This document shows, piece after piece, positions 52,445 to 59,325 of a stretch of DNA of 64,000 nt. Origin of the DNA: a virus. The stretch spans positions 1 through 64,000 of the IMG/VR virus record IMGVR_UViG_3300009008_003296; one strand, given 5' to 3'. Position 1 is the stretch's first letter. Every line of letters starts with the position of its first letter. Both the position numbers and the translations under genes were made by a program. A model generated the notes under the pieces. The model saw only the letters and a program-made list of their open reading frames with translations. It was not told the DNA's origin and did no database searches.

Positions 52445-53610
52445 TGAAGTGGCCGTTAAATATTTCTCATTTTACTTTTTTAGATAGATTAAAAATTTGT
52501 TTGTTCTTTTTGAATCCTAAAAAAGTTTGGACGATGGGGGCAGAAGTAGAGTCTTTGGAAAAAGTGATGGCCGAATACACTGGGGCTCGCTATGCGGTAT
52601 TTACTTCTAGTGGTTCGACGGCGAATAGCCTAATAGCGATGAGCCTAAAAGACCTTAAAAAGGCTGAACTTTGGTCTCATGATAAATGTGAAATTGTTTT
52701 TCCTTCTACTACGTGGGCCACGTCTGTCACCCCTTTTATAAGAGAAGGTTTCATTCCTAAATTTATAGACGTGTGTCCCCATGACCTCTCTCTTGATTTG
52801 CACCTACTAGAGCAGTATCTCTCAGAACACTCAAGAAAGGTAAGGTGTGTTTTCTTGACGTCGCTTTTAGGGTTTACCCCAAATATAGATGCAATAAAAG
52901 CAATATCCCAAAAGTACAAAGTGGAAGTGATGCTTGACAATTGTGAAAGCCATTTAGGTAGGTTTCAAAACGAAAACATAAATTCCTTTTTTACCTCTAC
53001 TACCAGTACATATTTCGGGCATTTGGTTCAAAGCATTGAAGGAGGGTTTGTTTTCACCAACAGCAAAAAAGAGTACGAATATTTTGTTATGGCACGCAAC
53101 CACGGTATGACGCGATCCTTGAAGAGCCCTGAGCCCTATTTAAATCCTTTGGTTGATCCGCGGTTTGATTTTTACACCAAAGGAAGCAACTTTAAAAATT
53201 CGAACGTTAATGCGCTGATCTGTAACTTGAATTTTCAGAGAGTAGATAAGTACATTAAAGCGCGAGTACATAAATATCAACTCTTTAAAGAAGGTATGGC
53301 TAAGATACTTGACTTCCCAGAAGAGTCCTCTTCTAAGATGCACGTTCCTTTTTCTTTACCAATAATACCAAAAAAAGAATACCTTGATAAGGTACCTCTT
53401 TTCAAGCAATACTGCGAATCCCATTCCATCGAAATGCGCCCCCTCGTTTCAGGCAACCTTCTGACACAAACAGCATTTAAAGAATATGGTAATGGGGCAG
53501 ACTTTAAGTATAGCACCTTCCTACATGACCATTGTTTTTACATAGGGTTGCATCCAAGCTTAAAAGATAGCAGCATTAGAAAGCTATGCAAAGAATTTAA
53601 TAAAATTTAA
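52444..53610 (+). CDS. DegT/AHBA-fold enzyme with His in place of PLP-lysine (ColD/E1-like)
   Basis: A 388-residue protein of the DegT/DnrJ/EryC1 fold. T-S-S-G-S-T-A-N-S near 54-62 is the phosphate-binding loop. At the Schiff-base site the motif is Y-F-G-H193 followed by E-G-G, so the usual lysine is replaced by histidine. The same change defines GDP-4-keto-6-deoxymannose 3-dehydratase (ColD) and the related E1 enzyme. Its substrate would be the product of the dehydratase at 12537, giving a 3,6-dideoxy sugar such as colitose. Aminotransferase activity is unlikely without the lysine. Confidence 0.75.
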   Translation: MKWPLNISHFTFLDRLKICLFFLNPKKVWTMGAEVESLEKVMAEYTGARYAVFTSSGSTANSLIAMSLKDLKKAELWSHDKCEIVFPSTTWATSVTPFIREGFIPKFIDVCPHDLSLDLHLLEQYLSEHSRKVRCVFLTSLLGFTPNIDAIKAISQKYKVEVMLDNCESHLGRFQNENINSFFTSTTSTYFGHLVQSIEGGFVFTNSKKEYEYFVMARNHGMTRSLKSPEPYLNPLVDPRFDFYTKGSNFKNSNVNALICNLNFQRVDKYIKARVHKYQLFKEGMAKILDFPEESSSKMHVPFSLPIIPKKEYLDKVPLFKQYCESHSIEMRPLVSGNLLTQTAFKEYGNGADFKYSTFLHDHCFYIGLHPSLKDSSIRKLCKEFNKI

Positions 53611-53613
53611 TTT

Positions 53614-54174
53614 ATGAACGAAATTAACGGTGAATTTGGCCCAAATAATCCAAGATCTTTAAATATTTTTATTCCACAGATTTCAGATCAAACGGTGGTA
53701 GATGATTGTATTTTGCCATTGCTTCAAGAGGCTATTGCTGAGGGTGAGTTCCTTTACCCTTATTATATAGCGCCAAACCAGACTGAGAAAGCGTCTTTGG
53801 TCTTTGGTTATCTTTTTTCCGCGTGTGTTCGAGAAAAAACTTTTGCTTTGGCTTTAGATGGGAATAATCCCGTGGGGTTTGAGGCTTATTTGCGTAGTCC
53901 ATTTTGTGATTATTTTAAAACTCCTAATATCTATGATGGTTTGCTCACCTTTGTTTCAAAATCGTATCGAAGAAAAGGGGTATCCACTAAGTTACGTAAA
54001 TTTTTATTGAACACAGGAGGGTTTAAGAGAGGCGACATATTTCGCTTTAGCGTTAAAAGAGACAATGCGGCAGGGTACTTATCAGTAGAGAAACTTGCAA
54101 AAGAGCTTAACATTAATATGGTAGAAACCGGTGCTAACTATGAAGGCCAAGTCACTCACCAGCTTGATATTTAA
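53614..54174 (+). CDS. GNAT-family N-acetyltransferase
   Basis: A 186-residue protein with V-S-K-S-Y-R-R-K-G-V-S near 113-123, the R-x-x-G-x-A/S acetyl-CoA pyrophosphate loop, after a beta strand with L-L-T-F. The last part is the usual C-terminal GNAT strand-helix. Acceptor unknown; an amino-sugar or amino acid on the glycan is plausible. Confidence 0.7.
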   Translation: MNEINGEFGPNNPRSLNIFIPQISDQTVVDDCILPLLQEAIAEGEFLYPYYIAPNQTEKASLVFGYLFSACVREKTFALALDGNNPVGFEAYLRSPFCDYFKTPNIYDGLLTFVSKSYRRKGVSTKLRKFLLNTGGFKRGDIFRFSVKRDNAAGYLSVEKLAKELNINMVETGANYEGQVTHQLDI

Positions 54175-54763
54175 GGAGTTAACAGGGAAAGAGATTTTAC
54201 CTGTTCAAGAGGCGTTTCTTGATGAAGTAGCCCCTATTGTTGCTGATTTTAAATATGATTTGCTTGAACCTCCTAGCTCTGCCTCGGTAGCTCTTTCTGT
54301 TGCTTGTGACAAAGACCTTTATCAAACCCTATCTAACAGTATGGGTTTATGGGGCGCTAACCATTTTGTTTTTTCCGATGTTGTTCGTCAATGGCGTACG
54401 GGGGATTATCCTGATCTCATAGCGGGGATGGGTCACCCTAAGTTTAAAGGGGGCGACCCTCGTACAGCTGAAATAGAGGGGTTAGCCGTTAAACACAATA
54501 TTTCCCTTTCTTCGTTAGGATCTTTTAAACAGTTTGGGGCTCAGAGAGGGCTATATGTTAATTTAGCTGGGTGCTTAGGGATGATATTATGGGACATGGG
54601 GTTCACGGAGGATAATGTAGATTTTTTTCCTATGGTATGGAGATTTTTGGGACTGACGAAGCTTTATGGTTTTCTTAATGATGAAATTAAATTGGGAAGT
54701 GGAATAGATTGTATTAAAGAAGCTTACCGCAAGGTTTATCCAGATCGTTATGATACTCACTAA
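54140..54763 (+). CDS. Citrate synthase/citryl-CoA lyase-like protein, short
   Basis: A 207-residue protein (ATG 54140, overlapping the GNAT by 35 bases). G-M-G-H near 97 and D-P-R-T near 107, then N-V-D-F-F near 160, match the active-site half of citrate synthase (GxGH, DPR, NVDFY). Length agrees with the short citryl-CoA lyase-like form. It may make or break a C-C bond on an acyl-CoA. Its place next to an acetyltransferase suggests acyl-group chemistry. Confidence 0.65.
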   Translation: MKAKSLTSLIFKELTGKEILPVQEAFLDEVAPIVADFKYDLLEPPSSASVALSVACDKDLYQTLSNSMGLWGANHFVFSDVVRQWRTGDYPDLIAGMGHPKFKGGDPRTAEIEGLAVKHNISLSSLGSFKQFGAQRGLYVNLAGCLGMILWDMGFTEDNVDFFPMVWRFLGLTKLYGFLNDEIKLGSGIDCIKEAYRKVYPDRYDTH

Positions 54764-55490
54764 TAGTTCTCAATTTATAGGACAACTTGTTTCCGACTTA
54801 AAGCCTATTGAGGAAACGATCTCAAACCCTTATTTTTCTTATACTTTAGGCTTTAATATTAAACATAATGAAATTCGTCAATGCAAACTTTATATTCGTT
54901 TTTTTGATCGTGACGATTCTTTTTTAAAGTTTTTTGAAATTTTCACAGATGCAAACATTAAGGCAATGGCTATTCATGATTTTCGCCACGCGGAAGACAT
55001 TGCTTTTAAGAAGAGCGCATTAGGCTTTAAAGGATTTACCATTGGCCTTGTGAGAGATTTTAATACTAATAGAACAGGGTGTGGATGGGGGGCTCGTGCC
55101 ACAAGCATTATTAGTGGTCCTTATTTTTATGGCTATAGATTTTTTGATGATTTCCTTTTCAGAAAAATGTACAAATACGTCACACCTAATCTACGCTTTT
55201 TAAAGCTGCCCTTCATGACGGAGATGGTGGAAATACAAGAGTCCTTTGAGGAAAAAGAGCACAAATATTGCTTGTGCCCCACGATAACAAGAGATAATTT
55301 AAGTGAAATTAGTCGATCTATAGAGGGAAACTTAAGCCCTTCGTGTAAATTATACCATAACGAAATTATAAAGCTTAACCCCGCATTGACGCTGGTTAAC
55401 ATGGGGATAGGGCCTAACGAAGAAAAATTGTATTATCATAATTTTAAAAAATCTAACAAAATAAAACATTACTTTTTAAACGATGAATAG
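54750..55490 (+). CDS. Hypothetical protein, 246 residues
   Basis: No family recognised. Rich in Phe, Tyr and Lys, no membrane segment. Overlaps the citrate-synthase-like gene by 14 bases and the next by 8, so it is probably part of the same pathway. Confidence 0.5.
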   Translation: MILTNSSQFIGQLVSDLKPIEETISNPYFSYTLGFNIKHNEIRQCKLYIRFFDRDDSFLKFFEIFTDANIKAMAIHDFRHAEDIAFKKSALGFKGFTIGLVRDFNTNRTGCGWGARATSIISGPYFYGYRFFDDFLFRKMYKYVTPNLRFLKLPFMTEMVEIQESFEEKEHKYCLCPTITRDNLSEISRSIEGNLSPSCKLYHNEIIKLNPALTLVNMGIGPNEEKLYYHNFKKSNKIKHYFLNDE

Positions 55491-55911
55491 CTATATTTTA
55501 GGTGCAGCGTTGGGGGTCACCCTCTTAATATCCGCGGTGGGGTATTTTTTTTATAAAAAGAACGAAAAGCTGAAAGCTGAACTCACCACAATCAACCTTC
55601 AAGTAGAAAGCTACGAGAACAGGCTAGGACAATTGACCCAAGCGGTTGATGACGCCCAAAAAACAATGGACACTCTACACGAACGCAATAACGCTATTGA
55701 AAAAGCTGCGGGCGATCGCAAAGAAGAGCTTGACAAAGTTCTCAGAACGCATAATATTGACAGGATCGCCGAGCGCAAGGCCTCCCTCCTTACTAGGAAG
55801 GTTAACAGGGCCAGCGCTAACGTGATGAAAACATTCGAAATGTTAACCGACCCTAAATATGTTTACACCAAACCAATCGATTTCGGCGGTAGCGCCATGG
55901 AAGAAAATTAG
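55483..55911 (+). CDS. Rz-like inner-membrane spanin candidate
   Basis: A 142-residue protein with one N-terminal membrane segment (about 5-23), then a long charged coiled coil (about 30-115) and a short tail. This is the layout of phage i-spanins (Rz). A lipoprotein candidate that could be the o-spanin is at 58494, 2.6 kb away, instead of the usual adjacent or nested position. Confidence 0.5.
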   Translation: MNSYILGAALGVTLLISAVGYFFYKKNEKLKAELTTINLQVESYENRLGQLTQAVDDAQKTMDTLHERNNAIEKAAGDRKEELDKVLRTHNIDRIAERKASLLTRKVNRASANVMKTFEMLTDPKYVYTKPIDFGGSAMEEN

Positions 55912-55948
55912 TATTAAGATATTTTTCACTACCGTTGCCTTAGTTTCA

Positions 55949-56026
55949 ATGTATTTAGTGGGGTGGTCTTCTTACAACTATGCCCTTCAGTTTACATCTT
56001 ACCCAGCAACAAAAGCAATAAAATGA
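55949..56026 (+). CDS. Possible 25-residue peptide
   Basis: Short frame with a hydrophobic start (M-Y-L-V-G-W). Supported only by the tight spacing of the region; the preceding frame continues upstream without a start codon. Confidence 0.25.
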   Translation: MYLVGWSSYNYALQFTSYPATKAIK

Positions 56027-56036
56027 AACGGATTAT

Positions 56037-56117
56037 ATGTTATGGGATGAATGGAAGCTTTCAAAAGTATTTACTAAAACCCTGTCCGAGTTGGAGATCC
56101 CAATCGAAGATAAATAA
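56037..56117 (+). CDS. Possible 26-residue peptide
   Basis: Ends on the start codon of the HIT gene (TAATG), so it could couple translation. Otherwise nothing is known. Confidence 0.3.
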   Translation: MLWDEWKLSKVFTKTLSELEIPIEDK

Positions 56118-56512
56118 TGAAAGATTGTCGTTTTTGTGACCTCAGCCTCCATGCGGTGATGGATACCGACGAGTATGCCGCCTCTTTTCTTGATGCTTGG
56201 CCAGTGGTAGAATTTCATACGCTTTTTATTCCTCGTCGCCATGTCTTGACTTATTTTGATTTGAGCGAAGAGGAATTGCAAAGTATCCATAAGTTAATAA
56301 TGACGCAGCGCAAGCGTATTTTAGATCAAGATCCAACCATAGAAGGTTTTAATATTGGGTGGAATTGCGGGAAGGCGGCTGGTCAAAGTGTTTTCCATGC
56401 TCACTGTCATTTAATTGCTCGCAAAGAGGGTGAAAAAATTCAGCGTAAGATATCAGAGCCGCCATCTTTCCTTCATCCGTGGGTAGATGAGCTTGGAATC
56501 TTACAAAAGTGA
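56117..56512 (+). CDS. HIT-family nucleotide hydrolase
   Basis: A 131-residue protein: C-x2-C-D start, F-I-P-R-R-H near 34-39, and H-A-H-C-H-L-I at 94-100, the catalytic histidine triad (HxHxHx). HIT enzymes hydrolyse dinucleoside polyphosphates or AMP-adducts. It could remove alarmones made on infection. GTGA overlap with the next gene. Confidence 0.85.
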   Translation: MKDCRFCDLSLHAVMDTDEYAASFLDAWPVVEFHTLFIPRRHVLTYFDLSEEELQSIHKLIMTQRKRILDQDPTIEGFNIGWNCGKAAGQSVFHAHCHLIARKEGEKIQRKISEPPSFLHPWVDELGILQK

Positions 56513-56727
56513 ACGAAAAAAGGCCAAATAATAAATATGCGCGAAACAAACAAAAGGCCACCAAGAGGGCGTCGCTCGACCATGGAATATGTGAAATATG
56601 TGGGGGAGAGTTTAGAGCTTCTCATAATTTTGAAAAGGACTTGGAGTGTGAATTGATATGGGTCAAATATAAAAGAAAAACGATTTTAGTTTGCGACCAG
56701 TGTAAAAAAGAGTTAGAATCAACATAA
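56509..56727 (+). CDS. Zinc-ribbon protein with NEKxPNK N-terminal motif
   Basis: A 72-residue protein from GTG. N-E-K-R-P-N-N-K-Y-A-R near the start is one of four related copies of a short motif in this region. C-E-I-C and C-D-Q-C form a zinc ribbon. Starts inside the stop of the HIT gene. Confidence 0.55.
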   Translation: MNEKRPNNKYARNKQKATKRASLDHGICEICGGEFRASHNFEKDLECELIWVKYKRKTILVCDQCKKELEST

Positions 56728-56732
56728 TAATT

Positions 56733-56966
56733 ATGTATGCAGCATACAAAAACGAACCCCAATTTTCACATGATCCCGCTCCCGATAACACTCCGGTTAG
56801 ATCGCATCAAATAAGACTAAGTGACAAGCAAATTGATTCTCTTAAAAGCCTGAAAAGTAGAAATTACGGGGGCCTAACCTTAGGAGTAGCAAACGAATTT
56901 AATATCTTAGTATCAGTTGTTAACCAACTTACAGAAGACGATGAAGTTTTAGATAATTATGATTAA
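56733..56966 (+). CDS. Hypothetical protein, 77 residues
   Basis: Pro- and Asn-rich start, then a helix-turn-like part (L-S-D-K-Q-I-D-S-L-K). Could bind DNA, but this is a guess. Confidence 0.45.
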   Translation: MYAAYKNEPQFSHDPAPDNTPVRSHQIRLSDKQIDSLKSLKSRNYGGLTLGVANEFNILVSVVNQLTEDDEVLDNYD

Positions 56967-56972
56967 AAATTT

Positions 56973-57671
56973 ATGAAAAAGTTAAAAATACTACTATTAT
57001 TACTGACCGTGCTTATTGTTAGCGCCTCAGCAATAGCCGCTCCAACAATGCCGGGAAGCATAAAAATTTCTGGAGTAACACATAATAGCGTAAAAATAGA
57101 TTGGCGCGAATCTATCTCTATGAGCGGAGAAGGCAAAGTCATATACGAAGTTAAGATGCGTATTCGCAAGGGAGACAAGCCATCCGAGTGGGGGTTTCAT
57201 GGAGGTTGTTGTTTGTCAAGAGATAACAGCGTAATAGTTAGCGGTCTTTTGCCCGAAACGAAATACGAGATTAGAATAGTTGCGTACGACTCCTCTGGAG
57301 AAAACAGTAAAGCCCGAATGAAAGAGAACGCTTTTACTACTTTAGAAAAGCCAACTACATACCAAGTGCTAAAAAGTTTCCCTGTAGGATTTTCTCTGGT
57401 AAGCATTCCATTTAAATTTGTTGATAATACAGTAAAATATATATTTGGAACAGAAGCGTTCTTTAACAAACATCTTACGATCTACAAATACAATCGACAA
57501 ACTGGTTTTGCTATTAACAGTTATGACCTCGATTTTGGCTGGGATGACGAATCAATGGTGCTGGAAGCTGGAGAAGCTATTTGGATACTGAACGATTCCC
57601 CCAGCGGAGAGATAAGACATAGAGCGTTCAGAGGAAATGTTTCAGACAAGTGGCGAGAGATAGATGAATAA
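56973..57671 (+). CDS. Secreted fibronectin type III protein
   Basis: A 232-residue protein with a signal peptide (about 1-22, A-I-A-A-P end) and an FN3 domain from about 24-115 (P-G-S-I-K-I, W-R-E-S, G-L-L-P-E-T-K-Y-E-I-R-I-V-A-Y-D). The last 100 residues form another beta-rich domain. FN3 domains occur in phage tail and cell-surface proteins. It may act in the periplasm or on the virion surface. Confidence 0.65.
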   Translation: MKKLKILLLLLTVLIVSASAIAAPTMPGSIKISGVTHNSVKIDWRESISMSGEGKVIYEVKMRIRKGDKPSEWGFHGGCCLSRDNSVIVSGLLPETKYEIRIVAYDSSGENSKARMKENAFTTLEKPTTYQVLKSFPVGFSLVSIPFKFVDNTVKYIFGTEAFFNKHLTIYKYNRQTGFAINSYDLDFGWDDESMVLEAGEAIWILNDSPSGEIRHRAFRGNVSDKWREIDE

Positions 57672-57674
57672 GTA

Positions 57675-57860
57675 ATGCCTTGTAACACTAATATAACCTG
57701 CGTTTGCCAATTAGAAGTTTCCGATGCTGACGAATACGAAGCTCTACAAGAAGTAGTTGAAATGATCGAAAAAAAATACGAGCTGTCCGAAAATGTCACT
57801 CTAACAGTGAAAGAAACAGTGACGACATCTTCATCGGGCTGCGGTGTAAACTATAAATAA
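57675..57860 (+). CDS. Cysteine-containing small protein, 61 residues
   Basis: Begins M-P-C-N-T-N-I-T-C-V-C and has an acidic helix in the middle. No family recognised. Confidence 0.45.
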   Translation: MPCNTNITCVCQLEVSDADEYEALQEVVEMIEKKYELSENVTLTVKETVTTSSSGCGVNYK

Positions 57861-57864
57861 GAAA

Positions 57865-57954
57865 ATGTCCAATAAACATAAAATTATATGGTGGCTTATT
57901 ATTTTAGGGGCTATAATTCTAAATTGCGTACTAGCTGCTAAATATTTAACTTGA
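57865..57954 (+). CDS. Membrane peptide, 29 residues
   Basis: One membrane segment (about 8-25). Its stop overlaps the TTG start of the next gene by 4 bases (TTGA). Confidence 0.4.
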   Translation: MSNKHKIIWWLIILGAIILNCVLAAKYLT

Positions 57955-58151
57955 AAATATTAAAAAATTTATGGTTAATCTGGTGTCGTACAGTCGATCA
58001 TCGCATAGGCAAAACAGATGAAGATGAGCCAGACATTCCTATACTTTCTTTGCGGCAGGCTCAAGTTAGTCTTTTTTTAAGAACTTTTATAATTTTGGTG
58101 AACTTAATTACTTGTTTTTTTATCGTGGCGAATATAATACATAAATGGTAA
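57951..58151 (+). CDS. Small membrane protein, 66 residues
   Basis: TTG start overlapping the previous stop. A basic N-terminal region is followed by an acidic stretch (T-D-E-D-E-P-D) and a C-terminal membrane segment (about 43-62). Confidence 0.45.
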   Translation: MKILKNLWLIWCRTVDHRIGKTDEDEPDIPILSLRQAQVSLFLRTFIILVNLITCFFIVANIIHKW

Positions 58152-58153
58152 TT

Positions 58154-58276
58154 ATGAAGAAAAAAAAGCCAAATAAATTTATCGCACGAGAGAAACCTAA
58201 AACGAGTTGTGAATTTGTTCCATTTACGATTGAAAATTTTCCAAATAAAAAATATAATATAACATTTGAAATATGA
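58154..58276 (+). CDS. Small protein with KKPNKFIARE motif, 40 residues
   Basis: Starts 2 bases after the previous stop. The N-terminus is one of four related copies of the NEKxPNKxxARE motif. ATGA overlap with the next gene. Confidence 0.45.
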   Translation: MKKKKPNKFIAREKPKTSCEFVPFTIENFPNKKYNITFEI

Positions 58277-58356
58277 ACGAAAAAATGCCAAATAAGATGT
58301 GTGCGCGAGAGTCAAAAGTGAACGAAAAATCGCCAAATAAGATGCGCGTGCGGGAG
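58273..58356 (+). repeat. 45-base tandem duplication of a gene-start segment
   Basis: Two in-frame units starting at 58273 and 58318 share A/GTGAACGAAAAA and GCCAAATAAGATG plus similar following bases. Further related copies are at 56509 and 58154. Confidence 0.65.
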
Positions 58357-58476
58357 GCCGACCACTATTTTAAAATTTTAAATAAAATCCAAAAAGAGCG
58401 GAGCCAAATAAATTTTGATAGTCTTTATGCTCGCCAAATGATTGCAGCCAAAATCGCTGACTCTTACGACCTTTGA
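58273..58476 (+). CDS. Small protein with two tandem NEKxPNK motifs, 67 residues
   Basis: N-E-K-M-P-N-K-M-C-A-R-E is followed 15 residues later by N-E-K-S-P-N-K-M-R-V-R-E. A helical part follows. The second copy begins with an in-frame GTG where the first has ATG, so it may be a duplication of a gene start. Function unknown. Confidence 0.5.
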   Translation: MNEKMPNKMCARESKVNEKSPNKMRVREADHYFKILNKIQKERSQINFDSLYARQMIAAKIADSYDL

Positions 58477-58493
58477 GCAAAAAAAACAATACA

Positions 58494-58799
58494 ATGAATA
58501 AGATTTTTTTATTATTTTTAATTATTTTGACAGGATGCGCTTCTCCCCGAATTGCCCTTGAAAACAAACCTATTCCTTTCGTTAAGCCTCCATTGCCAGC
58601 CGGAATCGACTTGCGCGAAGTGGAGTGGCAAGTATTAAGCGTCAACACAAACGCTTGGTTTGCGCTAGATACTGAAAATTATTTAGGTCTTTCAAAAAAC
58701 ATGGTAGACATAGCTGAATACATACAAAAATTGCGGATTGTAACAGAGCAATATCAAACCAATTATAGCAAAATGTTCCCAAATAAGACAAATGACTAA
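58494..58799 (+). CDS. Lipoprotein, o-spanin candidate
   Basis: A 101-residue lipoprotein from ATG 58494 (TTG 58473, overlapping the previous stop, is an alternative). Signal segment with lipobox L-T-G-C near 11-14, then a proline-rich stretch and a helical domain (Y-L-G-L-S-K-N-M-V-D-I-A-E-Y-I). Short phage lipoproteins of this kind include outer-membrane spanins. The Rz-like partner would be the gene at 55483. Confidence 0.5.
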   Translation: MNKIFLLFLIILTGCASPRIALENKPIPFVKPPLPAGIDLREVEWQVLSVNTNAWFALDTENYLGLSKNMVDIAEYIQKLRIVTEQYQTNYSKMFPNKTND

Positions 58800-59253
58800 A
58801 ATTGCTATTGTAAGTGGAGGGTTCGACCCTGTTCATGTAGGTCATGTTGAGTTAATCAATCAAGCGAGTTCAATCGTAAGTCACGACGGAGGGGGCGTAA
58901 TCGTCATTCTTAATACAGATGAATTTTTAACACGCAAAAAAGGGAAGCCCTTTATGCCATTTTTTGAGCGTCAAATAATTTTAGAAAATTTAAAAAATGT
59001 TGACTTGGTAATAAAGCCGACCGATAAAGATGATACTGTCAGAGAAACCCTCAAGTCGCTTGCAAAATTGGCAGAGAATGAATACAAGTTATATTTTTGC
59101 CAAGGAGGGGATAGAACTTACGACAAGGACAACCCTTCTAATACGCCCGAACACGATGTATGCAAAGAAGTGGGCATTGAACCGATTTATGGATTAGGAG
59201 ACAAAGTTCAAAGTAGCAGTTGGCTCATAAAAAACAGTAGTAAAAAGAATTAA
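58792..59253 (+). CDS. Cytidylyltransferase-family nucleotidyltransferase
   Basis: A 153-residue protein with S-G-G-F-D-P-V-H-V-G-H at 8-18, the HxGH ATP-binding motif, and W-L-I near the end in place of the usual STS/SSS motif context. Close in type to RfaE/TagD-like and NadD/CoaD-like enzymes. Substrate cannot be told. The 8-base overlap with the lipoprotein gene makes it part of that row. Confidence 0.7.
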   Translation: MTKIAIVSGGFDPVHVGHVELINQASSIVSHDGGGVIVILNTDEFLTRKKGKPFMPFFERQIILENLKNVDLVIKPTDKDDTVRETLKSLAKLAENEYKLYFCQGGDRTYDKDNPSNTPEHDVCKEVGIEPIYGLGDKVQSSSWLIKNSSKKN

Positions 59254-59287
59254 ACAAAACTTTTAAAAACTTTTTTTAGTTTTGGGC

Positions 59288-59315
59288 TTGACTTATTTTG
59301 CAGGGGTGCTATACT
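59288..59315 (+). promoter_or_regulatory. Promoter for rIIA-rIIB
   Basis: TTGACT (59288-59293), 16 bases, TATACT (59310-59315); ATG 10 bases after the -10 box. Confidence 0.65.
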
Positions 59316-59325
59316 TGGTTCCGTT

